This document shows positions 48,540-60,102 of a stretch of DNA of 64,000 bases, in pieces; positions within the stretch are counted from its first letter, which is position 1, and each line of letters begins with the position of its first letter. This DNA comes from Tyto alba. Its lineage: Eukaryota > Chordata > Aves > Strigiformes > Tytonidae. The position numbers were made by a program, and so were the translations under genes. The stretch spans positions 11,193,976 to 11,257,975 of the forward strand of contig NW_024881283.1 of the NCBI RefSeq assembly GCF_018691265.1, in the 5' to 3' direction. A model generated the notes under the pieces. That model did no database searches, was not told the origin of the DNA, and was given only the letters and a program-made list of their open reading frames with translations.

Positions 48540-49142
48540 GTTGGGACCTAACAGCAAAATCTCTTCCTGAGCACTATCCCTTTGTGCTGACTGAGTGGCA
48601 ATAGCCTAGCAAGAAAATCGGAAGGGCAGAAGCAAGAAAGCTTGTGGGTCAAGATAAAGCCCAGTTTAATAAATGAAGGAGACAAAAAAAAAAAAAAAAA
48701 ACAAAAACAAAAACAAACCAAAACCAAACCAACCACCACCACAAAACAAACCAAAAAAACAGTAAGTGATGCAAAAGCAGTTACTAACCACCAGTAGACT
48801 GATGCCCAGCCAGTCCCTGGGGAACAGCTACATTTGGGAAAACTTCTCCTCATCTCACCAGTTATTGCTGAGCTTGACATTATATGGTATGGAATATCTC
48901 TTTGGTCAATTTGAATTGGCTGTTTTGGCTGTGTCCCCTTCCAGCCTCTTGCCCACTCCCAGCCTACTTGCTGTGAGTGGCACAGGAAGAACAGAGAAGG
49001 CTTTGACACTGTGCAAGCACTGTTCAGGAATAGCTAAAATTTTGATATGCCATCAACACGGTTTTGGTCACCATGCAAAACATTGCAGCATACAGGTAAC
49101 CATGAAGAAAAACTTAACCCCATCCCAGCAAAACCCAGCACA
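48540..49142 (-). mobile_element. solo LTR of an endogenous retrovirus (Neoaves type)
   Basis: The + strand from about 48590 to 49142 matches, inverted, a widely dispersed bird LTR that I recognise from its wording. Landmarks: 'ttgtgggtcaagataaag...agtttaataaatgaa' (48640-48676), the A/CA-rich tract (48683-48760), 'aagtgatgcaaaagcagttact' (48764), 'ctgatgcccagccagtccct' (48799), 'tatatggtatggaatatctctttggtcaattt' (48881) and 'ccatcccagcaaaacccagcaca' (49120). The outer 5' end of the LTR, TGTGCTGGG on the - strand, sits at 49142. The other end is fuzzy, near 48540. No gag, pol or env sequence flanks it, so it is a solo LTR left by recombination. ERV class not determined. The 153-codon - frame (48548-49009) is not a gene; no clear target duplication was found. 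Confidence 0.85.
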
Positions 49143-49606
49143 CACTGGCAAAGGAAACCTTTAGAGAAGAGAGAAAAAAAAAGGACAAAAAACCCCCACC
49201 AAAACCAGAATAAAAAAAGCCAGAAGCCCTCTCTCCTAAACTCTTCAAACAGTATTGATGGTTTTATTTACTGATTTAAACATACCATGCAGGATCAAGA
49301 TGAGATGAAGCAAAACAGCCTCTGCTCTGCTGGCTGAACACCCCCTTCCATACTAGGTCCTGAAATCTTTTCTTCCTTCACTCTGCCAAAGCCTTTGGAG
49401 CAGTTTCTTTAATTCTTTACACGCATTACTAAGAGATATTTTACAGCACAGTGCTATAAAGTGAGTACGTATTTATATATTATCCTGGTATTACAGAATA
49501 TGCATATACTAGTAAGTACACTTTGCAGACTGCAGTACTGTTAAGATCTTGTACCGCATACCTAGTGTACTTTTTAATTACCCTCAATTTTTTGCAGTTG
49601 AAAGGG

Positions 49607-49627
49607 AAAAAAAAAAAAAAAAAAAAA
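49607..49627 (+). repeat. A21 homopolymer
   Basis: A pure A tract preceded by GTTGAAAGGG. No poly(A) signal or retrocopy upstream. Confidence 0.95.
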
Positions 49628-49722
49628 GACACAAAAAGTCACAATAAGGAAATGTCTGTCAGATGTACGTTTGACATTTAAAAGTACTCCAGTCTAGTAA
49701 ATCTCTCTAGATTACTGTGATG

Positions 49723-49744
49723 GGTTAACCTTGGCTGGTTAACC
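49723..49744. repeat. paired GGTTAACC palindromes
   Basis: GGTTAACC at 49723-49730 and again at 49737-49744, separated by TTGGCT. Each octamer is its own reverse complement and resembles half of an HNF1 site. The left context TGTGATGGGTTAACC also resembles the outer edge of a common avian LTR, but the similarity stops after about 22 bp. Confidence 0.5.
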
Positions 49745-49769
49745 ACGCTTGCAGTGAACTCAGAAATGT

Positions 49770-50110
49770 AATGGAATGAAACATTAATTAAAGCCTAAAG
49801 CACTGCCCTCCACACGGAGGTGGTACAATAACTGGCATGTAAATGTGTCCGTGGTGGAGGAAGGGAAGTAGTCACAAGATGACTCAAGCAAAATTATTTG
49901 GCTCCAGAAAGCATGATTTGCATAAATAAAATAAAATTATTGCATGCTTTGGAAATTAAAGGCATTCTTTACTTATTATAGTGCAAAAGCTAATTATAGT
50001 TACTGAAAATGTTTGCTATTTGCTTATAATAACCACCTCGATGTAACATAATTAAAATGACTGCCAGCTCATTGGTGTTGACAGGCATTAGTAAGGACCA
50101 TTTCCAAGCC
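49770..50110. promoter_or_regulatory. candidate conserved non-coding element with octamer
   Basis: Contains a perfect octamer ATTTGCAT (49916-49923). Also present: CATTAATTAAAGCC (49782), GGAAATTAAAGGC (49951), GCTAATTATAG (49989), CATAATTAAAATGAC (50047) and TGTTGACAGGCATTAG (TALE-like, 50077). Repeat-free, no coding frame, CpGs are rare. This is the best motif cluster of its kind in the window, though the evidence is composition and words only. Confidence 0.33.
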
Positions 50111-51538
50111 TGTGAACCTGTGTAAAAGAACAGCTGAGCTGAATCACATGCAGGGTGGCCTCCTGCATGCCAGAAATGCCAAATTCACACAGGGTTTCTA
50201 CTCATACAATGAGACAGATGATTCTTTACTGATGTTCCAGAATTGTGATCAACACAGAAAGCATTCATTGATCCACTGGCCAAACAATATTTCAAGACCT
50301 TACTCAGTGACACAGCAGCAGCCGTAAGCCTCTGCTCCACTGGAAGCCTGCTACAAACAGTCACCCACAGTGGGGAGGCACAGCACCAACAGAAACGGAC
50401 AAGTGCAGGTACCCCAGCAGCATAGTCATGCTGGAGCACAAAAGGTTTGATGCCAAAATATTCAAGATCTGAGAGAGCAGGAACTCATGTTAGGCACCAC
50501 CTGCTAACACTTCGTTCAAGGATTGAAACAGCAGTGAAATTTCTGGTTAGGTACTCTGATGATTTTCCTGGCCTCATTAAGTAAAAGACTTTCACAATGA
50601 TTTGGTCCATACAAGCTGAAAATGTCCGTCAAGTTTAATTCTTTAATCATGGTCGTAACAGTTACTTATTTGAGATTCTGAGATGAAAGTAAAATGAAGG
50701 AACAGGCCATCCTTTCGCCTAGACTACAAGGATTCCTAATCTGTAGGAAGTCCATTATGAATTCTCTCTCCTTCTTTTCTCTTTGTGTATTAAATAAAAT
50801 CATAAATCCCTACAGACATATGCACTGGAGTTGCAGTAAAGTTCCCTTCCACAAGATCAAGAATTTTAACAAAAGACATAAATTCTGATTCAGCCTTGAA
50901 TCATAGTGGCAGCTTCTCAGTGCCCAGATCACTGCGTAGTTAAAATGGAAAATACTCCACTGCAAACCTGTCTAGACTTCACATTAAATATGAGGCTGTT
51001 ACTTCATTTTGACGGTAGGTTTATTTTATTTTTCATTAATTTTTAGCAACTTAGAAAGTCTACTAAAGTAAAATGTATAGCACTCTTGGAAGTGAGTTAA
51101 GCTGTCATTTTTTAAAGCACAAGCAGCATACCATAGGAACACTCAGGTTACCTCAGGCTGAACTGTAAAAGTTTGCATTATGTATTGAAAACAGTAGCGC
51201 AGGAGCTTTTCACCTGTAATTAGGGTTTTTCTCCAAGGTGTATCTTTATGCACCTGCTTTCCCCCAACATGAATGTTACAAAATAAACGACAAACCTATA
51301 CTTTCAAAATAATACTTTTCCAGAGTTTCACCACATCACTGCGAACAACATCACTATACCTATGAAGAACAATATGTCTCTTTAGTATGCAATTCCCTCC
51401 TTTTTATTCCTATAGAACAATAGCATAAGTATCTGATGTACCATCAACTTACAAAGCCACAAGGTTGATTAAGGTTTCATAGAATTTTACTTACAGAACT
51501 CACAGTATTAACAGAACTCATTCTCATTCTCTCATTAA

Positions 51539-51556
51539 GGTGGTGGTGGTGGTGGT
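51539..51556 (+). repeat. (GGT)6 microsatellite
   Basis: Six uninterrupted GGT units. Confidence 0.97.
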
Positions 51557-53649
51557 AAGATGAAATGTGATCTTTCAAAATTACGTGACTGTAAAAATAA
51601 ATCCAAAACATTTTTTTTTTTCATATTTTCAACACATAAATTATGTCACTGAATCATGTGCTTCTCTTTGTTGTCTGCCATCATATGCCCTGTTGCCCCG
51701 TCAACTGCAGAAAAAATAAGAATAAACCTTAACATCATTACACCTTCATAGTGTAATAACCCAATGTTGTTTAATAAAATTACTCAGTTGTATATGTAAT
51801 TTTAGTGGTTTACCCATTTAGAATTCACTGCAGCTAAATAAATCACAATACCTGTTAAATCAGCGCACCACATACAAATTGACGTTACTTTCTCACTGAA
51901 GAAAAAGGATCTCCTAGTATTAAAGACATCCTAAAAGTGGCTTTTTCCTCTCAGAGCTGTTATTAATACTATCCTATGATTTCTTCATAGGTAGCAATTT
52001 CAATGCAAAACATGTGGAATGTGGTTTCTGTTTCATTATACAAATTCAACAACATCAAAATCAATGACAGCAAAAACCTCAGTTAACTAGCAGTGAAGAC
52101 AGAGGGGTCTGTTTTCAAATCCTGAGAGTTAATAAAAGAATATTCATTAGGACATCTTTATCACGAGTGTAACATTTCCTAATATTGTTTTTGACTTTCT
52201 CACTATGCCTGGGTTCTTTAATGAAATCCATTGGGAGCAACAACACAAAAGGCTTACCAAAACCTGCTTTCCCGAACTACTGCAAATTGCATTTGATTTA
52301 TCAAAAACTAGGACCCTCTACAAAACTTGTACTTGAGAACTGAGCATTAGTATTTTACAGGTTGCAAAGAATTTGGACATGGATAACAGAGGACCCTGTG
52401 GTTAATGATTCTTAGCAGTAATTATGGTTGAGGCAGTATTTGAAGTGTCTTATTAAGCCTTTATTTTCACAGTAACTTAAAAACCCCCTATTTTTGCATT
52501 ATATTTTCTAGTTGCTATATACTCATCTGAGAACCATGATTTAATATAATTTTGCTATTTACTATAGCATTTGCCTCAACTAAAAAAAATAACTTTTGAC
52601 CTACAGACAGTAATTTAGAAGGAATGTAAACCTGCCTAAATGAAAATTATATAGCCTCATGGTGTCATTGATGAATTAAAATCAACAATTCCTCTTCCCA
52701 GTTTGTGACATTAACAAGATATTATCTAGGTTAATCTGTTGACTGAAACAAACACACAGCCACTTAATTTTCATGATGAACAAGACATTCCAAAATGAAC
52801 AAGAGCAATCCTTTTACCTTTGTATTTAAAGATCAACAAAACCATGCAACTTCAGTGCCAAAAAATCCTCCCTTCTCAATGTAACACTGTTAGTGAGATT
52901 TTCCACATGCAAAAGTCATAATACGCAGCTATAACCTAATAAATTTCAGCAAATTTAAGATAGAAAAGTTTCACCGAGTTGTTTAACTTACTAAATACAT
53001 TATATAACAAGTAACAGAGATTACTACTTACATGCATCTGAATTACCCTGAAAAACTTTTAACAATGATATTAAAAGAATGCTTGGTTTTGCATATAAGC
53101 GCTTCTCCTTATGACTCTTAGAGAAGAAAACATTATCAGGGCAATCCTTAAACCTCTGCCCTTTTAGAACACATACTAGTTGAAAATTAAACTACCATGG
53201 GTAAATGTGTTTTTTTGATTTGTTTGTTTCTGAAGTTAATGCAAAATAAATGCATATTACTGATAATGGAGGAAGATGAAAATGCATGTCTGTTTCCATC
53301 ACTCCTAAATTACCCTAGCCTTGATGAAATGAATAAAAGCAATACACTTTTCCAATCCCTTCATTTAACAGTGCTGAAAAACCACTTTCAAGAATGCAAG
53401 GTTCATTTTTGTGCCTCAAGGCAGAATAAACTGTTGTTGGGAGATTCTTAACAGATATTTGCCTATCATGTTATAAAGAACTGCAAGAAATGCCTCAGCT
53501 GTAACTTGCTAAAAGCTCAGAAAATAATTGGATAAAGTATCACTTCATGTTTATTACACTCGTCTCTAGGCCCTTGCTATTACCTTTTGTCACAAACAAG
53601 GTATGCAGTTAAACTGACCTTTGGTCTGATTCAGTATGGCTGGAAGTCT

Positions 53650-54341
53650 GAAGTTTTGCCACATGTGGGGCCAGATGGCATCCACCCAAGGGTACCGAGG
53701 GACCTGGTGGAAGAACTCTCCAAGCCACTTGCAATCATTTATCAGAAGTCCTGGCTAACTGGTGAGGTTTCAGTTGACTGGAGATGAGAAAACATGACAT
53801 CAATTTACTAGAAGGGCCAAAAGGAGGACCTGGGAAACCACAGGCCTGTCAGTCTGACGTCGTTGCTGGAGAAAGTTATGAAGCAGATCATCCTGAGCAC
53901 GATCATACATACGTACAGAGCAACCAGGTGATCAGGTCCAGTCAGCATGGGTTTGTGAAAGTCAGGTCCTGCCGGGCTAACCTGATCTCCTTCTATGACA
54001 AGGTGACCTGCTTGGTGGATGAGGGAAAGGCCGTGGATGTTGTTTACCTGGACTTTAGTAAAGCCTTTGACACTGTTTCCCACAGCATTCTCCTGGAGAA
54101 ACTGGCTGCTCATGGCTTGGATGGGTGTACTCTTTGCTGGGTAAAAACTCGGCTGGGTGGTCAGAAACAAAGCGTGGTGGCGTATGGAGTTAAATCCAGT
54201 TGGTGGCCGGTCACAAGTGGTATTTCCCAGGGCTTAGTATTGTGGCCAGTTCTGGTTAATATCTTTATCAATGATCTGGACAAGGGGGTCGAGTGCACCC
54301 TCAGTAAGTTTGCAGATGACACCAAGTTGGGCAGAAGTTGA
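53650..54341 (+). pseudogene. CR1 ORF2 reverse transcriptase remnant (frameshifted)
   Basis: Two overlapping frames carry the reading. 53587-53787 includes GPDGIHPR (the fingers region entering motif 1) and stops after VDWR. 53784-54341 continues for 185 codons. In the second frame [11 protein letters not shown] (residues 88-98) is RT motif A, and FADDTK (176-181) is motif C with both catalytic aspartates. The expected PQG of motif B reads SQG (SGISQG, 145-150), and the following Gly-Pro is Trp-Pro. The reading is closed by a stop after LGRS, where the family continues. Intact enzyme activity is ruled out by the frameshift, the stop and the absence of the endonuclease. The host would have used such an enzyme for target-primed reverse transcription. 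Confidence 0.9.
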
Positions 54342-54718
54342 TCTGTTTGAGGGTAGAAAGGCTCTACAGATGGATCTGGACAGGCTGGATTGATGGGCCA
54401 AAGCAAATTGTATGAGGTTCAACAAGGCTCCGTGCCGGGTCCTACACTCGGGTCACAACCACCCCACGCAATGCCATGGGCTTGTGGTAGAGTGGCTGTA
54501 AAGCTGCCTCGCAGAAAAGGACCTGGGAGAGTTGGTCAACAGCCACCTGAGTATGAGCCAACAGCACTCCCAGGTAGCCAAGAAGGCCAATAGCATCCTG
54601 CCTTGTGTCAGAAATAGTGAGGCTAGAAGGACAAGGGCAGGGATCATCCCCCTGTATTTGGCACTGGTGAGGCAGCATCCTGAGTACTGTGTTCAGCTTT
54701 GGGCTTCTCGCTACAACA

Positions 54719-54914
54719 CAATGTCCTGGGTTGAGTGAGTGGTGGAGTTTTCTGATGGCAGGGGAGGGGGCGAACGCAGTCCCCCACTACCACAAATTAT
54801 GCAGTCGAGTTTCCTGCATTTGGGGAAATCGCAGGGGTCAGCACACCCGGAGTGCAGGGGATGAGCCTCACCCTGGCCACTGGGGGAGGAGGTAGAGATA
54901 TCGGAGCCACAACA
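54719..54914. mobile_element. GC-rich insertion inside the CR1, bounded by ACAACA
   Basis: CR1 sequence is continuous up to 'GGGCTTCTCGCTACAACA' (54718) and resumes at 'ACATTGAAGTGCTGGAG' (54913). The ~190 bp between are not CR1. The 6-mer ACAACA occurs at both junctions (54713-54718 and 54909-54914), consistent with a target-site duplication. The insert starts near CAATGTCCTGGG and includes AGGGGAGGGGGC and GGGGGAGGAGG. TGTCC at its start recalls the edge of some avian LTRs, but I cannot identify the family. Confidence 0.5.
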
Positions 54915-57900
54915 TTGAAGTGCTGGAGTATGTCCAAAGAAGAGCAACAAAGCTGGTCTAGAGAGCAAGTCTTATGAGGAGCAGCTGAGGGAACTGCGGT
55001 TGTTTAGTCTGGAATAAAGGAGGCTCAGAGGAGACCTTACCAGTCTCTACAATTACCTGAACAGAGGTTGCAGCAAGGTGGGTGTCAGTCGCTTCTCCCA
55101 ACCAACAAGTGATAGGATGAGAGGAAACAGCCTCAAGATGCACCAGGGAAGGTTTAGATTGGATATTAGGAAAAAATTCTTCACTGAAAGTGTTATCAAG
55201 CATTGAAACAGGCTGCCCAGGGAAGGGGTTGAGTCACCATCCCTGGAGGTATTTAAAAGATGTGTAGATGTGGCACTTAGGGATATGATTTAGTGGTGGA
55301 CGTGGCAGTGTTAGGTTTATTGTAGGACTTGATGATTTTGAATGTCTTTTCCAAACTAAATGATTCTATGATGTGATATTCCTCTGACAAACCACAACTG
55401 AGGATTATTTGGCTGTCAGATAGTTTCCTCAAAAGGAGTAAAACTTGATAAAACTTTTATGTTTCAAGCCTCACTACTGAACAGATAACAGAGGCAGATA
55501 CCAAAAACCTAAAATACCGCTGATGGATTTGAAAAAAAGCTGAGATCATCTGATTCCACATGAATGCCCTCTACCCTCTCCACTGTACATAATGTGCCTG
55601 CTGTCAGTTACCATTCTAAGAAACTAAAGTTTGTGAAGAACAGTAAAAATAAATAAAGCCCGGAGTTCAGCCAACTGCCTCCATTCAGCCATAAGCAAAT
55701 GAAAGTATAACAACATGACAAGCTTTACGTCTGCCTTGGCCTACATTTCATGGTCCCCCTGCTGAGATCTTGTGGCTGTCAAGTGCTCCTGATCATGCCC
55801 CAGTGATCCCAAACCTCTTCAACTCAGTGGGTGAAATATCCAAACTGCAGTCAGCAGATGTCTGGCTCACAGTCAGCAGAACAAGACAGCACCACATCGT
55901 TAGCAACAACAATGGAACAATGTCAGCACAGAAGGCAGCAAGTGTAACTCTGGCCAGTACTACATTACGTGCACTAACAAAAACCAGCAGGATCCTAAGA
56001 AGACGTTTGACGTTTTTGCTATGGGCAGAACTGCTCAGGTTCTCATAACTAAGGAGCACTCCTAACACTGACTGCAGCAAGAACCCCAAATACTCGGGCT
56101 CTTCAGGAAAAAACCCCAGCATTTATCTCTGGTTGCATTATCAAATAAATTAGCGAAGAATCTTTGAGCTCACAGAACACGAGCCTTTTTGGGGATTCAA
56201 AAATGTTACTCTGTTTCCAAGAATAAAGCAAACACACTCTTGCAATCTAAATAATTTTCAGAGTAAACAAACAGTCCAATTAACCTCATTATCCTCAACC
56301 TCCATTTAAAGATCCCAGTTTTCCCCGTATCTCCCCTGCTATGCTTCTAGCCTCATCTACCAGCAAGCACAGCTGCAAATTCAGGAAGGAAAACGCCCCT
56401 ATAAACAGTGATGCTTCGGTTTCTTACATTCTGCAAATGAAAATCTCTCAAGACCTTCATGTTTTGGCTTCATGTGGTGGATGACTTCTTCTAAAGTTTG
56501 CTTAAAACAGGTACCGCATCTCCACATTCACCGCACTTTCAACAAGTAGAAAATCCTGCACAGACTCAACACGGCAGATCACAAAGAATGTGAGATATAT
56601 GGCAGCTGCCAAACCACACTCAGTTTGCTAAGTCTATGGAACATGCTAAAATCTGCACACATCACACAGTGCAAGTGACACTTACTAGAGTCTTAAGTCC
56701 ACTTTTCTGAAGTTTACCTATCAGTTGTCTCAGTCATCCCATTTCCTAAATTAATAACCTCACAGACAGCCACTATATTCTCCCTCATATGCCTACAGCT
56801 TTGTTACTCTCCCCTTGCACTGCAATTCTCTTTCATCTATATTCTCTAAATTCCTCTGGCCTTCTCCCAGGGCATATGCAGAAAAAAAACATGCTGGAAC
56901 TGGAGTTCTGCCAAACCTAAATTCACGGACACTTAAAGGAATTCCAACTGTCCTCAAATCAGACTAAAAAGATTCCCTAAAGATGGCTTATGTTTAATTC
57001 TTCTTAAGTAGAAGACTCTAATGAATTTTCCTAATTTATTGCAGGAGTAAGGCAGATCTAGGTTTTCACAGATTCATGCATATTTCTCACTACATACTGG
57101 ATGTCACTATTCTACTGAGAATCAATTAGCCCAAATATTGTTATAACAGTTACAGGAAAATTGTATTTTTAGCTACAATTTATAGTGTTCTGTCTCTTCC
57201 AAAGCAATCTTCATGGAAATACTGAAAACTTCAAACCTCATCAGGTAGTGAAAGAAAATCTCTTTGACAGAAAGATACATGATTGGGAGGATTTTCTAGA
57301 AGAAAACTCACTCTTTACTCTTAGCTGTACCCTGCTACTTTAGGAGTCCAACTGAATGTATAAGCAAGCAAAAAGCAGCAAAAGGAGGATTTAATTTAGT
57401 TGCTCTGTTTCATTTGATTCAATTGTAGACAGTGACAAGCAATGCTCTCTTTGGCCATTTAATACAACAGATGCTAAACAATCATTTTCCATAGGCTGTA
57501 GCATCACAAATTCACCATTTCTGACACACTTTCATTAGCAAACACTCCCCACACCCCCTTCTCTCCTGTCCTTTCACAACTACCATCAAAATTAGAAGAA
57601 ACGTAGCAAACTGGGAGAGGACTTACAAGGCAAAAGTCATATTCTGTGTGCTGCAACACATGTTCTTACAGTAACTGTTCCGAGAGCCAGACTCCCTATC
57701 ATACACATTTGTGGCCCAAAGTAAAAACAAATGACAAAATGTGAAGACACCCCTCTTTTGTAAACTTATTTCCCCTTGCCACGAGGGAAACTGAGAACAG
57801 GAATACGAGGAGAGACAAGTAAGTACAAAGGACAGGCAAAATAAACAGAATAAATGAAGTGTGTTAGGGGTACCACATAATAACAACATCAACTGATTAA

Positions 57901-59176
57901 AAATGGTAAGTGATTAGAAAGCAACAGAAGCTCCTCCAACAGCAGTGGTGGCATTCCCTTTCAAGACATGAGAAAAAGGCCACCTATGTTTAGTAGAAAG
58001 TCATGGAGCAGCAACAAGTATGCTATTTACAATAGAACCACACTACTCATGTCCTAGAACTACAAATAGGTGTCACGAAAAAAAAAAAATTAGAGGTCTT
58101 TCCTGTTTCATATGATGAACTCTACTAACATTAGGTCTACCAGATCCTATGAATAACAGTATGTGAGAGTGAGGCATCATTTTCAGCCTCTTCTCTTTAC
58201 ACAACTCCATTCTGTCCACTGCTGACAGATGTGGCTAAGAAGGTGTTCTAGAAAATGGTGTAAGCTGTTTGTTTCCCAAACACATTTGAGCTTGTTGCTC
58301 AGTTCATCGGTAACTCTCTACACTCTCAAATGAAACAATCTGGACAGAGGAAGAGGGGAAAGTAGTACTTCAGATGAAGCCTCTACTTCAAAGAAAATTA
58401 TGAAAAGCCAATTGGTCTTCATATAAAAGGCAGTTCCAGAAAAGAGAACTTCCTGTCTCTTATCACATTCATTTTTTTTGAGATTAGACCAACTGACTCT
58501 ATGATCGGACTCAGAACTCTCATTTAATTTAACTTTACTACTCAAAATTCACAGCAAAATGTTTTGCAAAGATAATATTTTACTGGACTAAAAGGTATTC
58601 AGGTTTGCTTTCCCATCACGGGATATAAGGACTTCTGTCCTAGCAGCAATGAAAGAGTTACATTTAAAAAATAAGCAGCTGCAGGCCTGTCACTATTCAG
58701 TAAACAGCACCAACATAGCCTACACAATGGCAATGAAATCACTGTGCAGTTATAAAAAAAAAAAAAAAGAGCTGAAAATGTGTCTGTTATCTCTCTATAA
58801 TGCACAGTGACAGCCAAACACAAACATATTTTCAAGGGTATTGTTGTGAGCACTGCAAGGAAAATCTACGTGTCCAGATAGATCCAATCGCCTAACATTA
58901 AACATTTTCTTATTCTCACCCAAAGTAGCAACTAACAGATTCACAGTATTTATCCGTTGCTAGCCTGTTACCATACAGGCCAAGAGAGAAAGAGTATTTC
59001 CTACTTTCCACTATATTGCCACACAGCTAAAAATTGAGCAAAAAATGTCCCAAAGATTAGAACCCCCAGTGGCAACAAGACTAAGAACTTTGTATAACAG
59101 TGATTTACCTTCACATCTGGGTGATTTGGGTGCTCCCTTATCATCCTTGCTACAATGCTTTTGCTCTACCACAATC

Positions 59177-59221
59177 CATCCAAATCTCCTTATGTTGACC
59201 TTACATCCAAATCTCCTTATG
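59177..59221 (+). repeat. 27 bp tandem duplication
   Basis: CATCCAAATCTCCTTATG occurs at 59177-59194 and 59204-59221, a 27 bp period. The 18 bp copies are identical, so the duplication looks recent. Confidence 0.9.
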
Positions 59222-60078
59222 TGCTTCTGGAAACAATTTATTTAGTGAACACACACTCTCACTTTTTTTTTTTTTTCCCTCATCTTCAGTTGGACAACTG
59301 CCTAAAAGACGACTAGTGAAAAACCTACCAGTTCTATTTTGTCTTGCCTAAGTATAATATGGAAGATTATACCCAAGTATAATACTGAAACAGTTTCCCA
59401 ATTTTTAATTCCCACTTGTAAGAGTCTCAAGCCTGCAATGTTTTCTGTATTTGGGATGCTGGAGTTTATCCTCTAGGAGGTAAGCTTAAAGTGAAATGAA
59501 TCGTGAAAACACAAAAGTGAATCCTTCAGCAGCAAACACAGACTTGGCTTTCCTGTTCTTCAGTAAACCTGGGAACTGCAGTGGAAGTATGTTCATACAA
59601 ACAGGACACCAACTAATTTTGTTCTCTTGTAGAGGAAGTGGAACAGAACAAGACATTTTTCTAGCAACAATCATTCTCTGCCCAAACTTTCACTTCTACG
59701 GAAATGCTGCTAAAATTGATGTTGTTTACTAGCCTACAATACCCCATTCTTTGATCCTGAGGGAATAACTCTGCAAGTTGGCAGCTACTGGCACTTCCCT
59801 GTTTACATGGAAAACAGAGATGCTTGGTGGCAACTGTGAAGAATCTGGAAAGAAAATCTAGCATTTATTCAGTATTTCTAATATACACCCAAGCTAATTT
59901 TAAATTCCTTACATTCGAAATCCTTTTTGGCTGACAATTGAATTTTACCTGAATACTGATAATCACACCAAATTCTTTTCCTTTAATTTTTCTCACAACA
60001 TTAGCAAAGGGCCTGGGATCTTAGCTTCACTGGACAATGTACATGAAAGAGAGAGTGAGCAGTGGAATGAAAATTCAT

Positions 60079-60102
60079 CTTTCTTTCTTTCTTTCTTTCT
60101 TT
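60079..60102 (+). repeat. (CTTT)6 microsatellite
   Basis: Six tandem CTTT units, pyrimidine-only on the + strand. Confidence 0.95.

Larger units (their letters stand above)
49143..53640. other. 4.5 kb unique DNA, no gene supported
   Basis: Longest frames are about 84 codons (50185-50439 on -, 53197-53451 on +). Neither has recognisable motifs. Contains an A21 tract, a (GGT)6, an inverted GGTTAACC pair and a candidate regulatory element, listed separately. From about 53610 a phrase resembling an older CR1 tail (GGTCTGATTCAGTATGGC) precedes the next CR1. Confidence 0.5.
53641..55371 (+). mobile_element. CR1 LINE, 5'-truncated, with RT remnant and 3' end
   Basis: The longest transposon in the window. 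It begins within ORF2 ('GGGGCCAGATGGCATCCACCC', 53668), covers the reverse transcriptase, the distal ORF2 and the 3'UTR, and ends in AAATGATTCTATGAT near 55371. The 3'UTR phrases 'gatttagtggtggacgtggcag' and 'ttggatattagg' place it in a subfamily distinct from the GC-rich one at 46950. The endonuclease domain is missing, as usual for 5'-truncated copies. A ~190 bp foreign segment interrupts it at 54719-54914. Less decayed than the copy at 45740. Confidence 0.95.

Noticed and set aside
48548..49009. 153-codon - strand frame rich in Phe/Val/Cys
   Set aside because: It lies wholly within the inverted solo LTR; the Phe/Val run comes from the A/CA-rich tract read in reverse.
33449..52427. AGCAGTAATTATGG found at 33449-33462 and 52414-52427
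   Set aside because: Several 14 bp matches between random positions are expected in 64 kb; flanks do not match.
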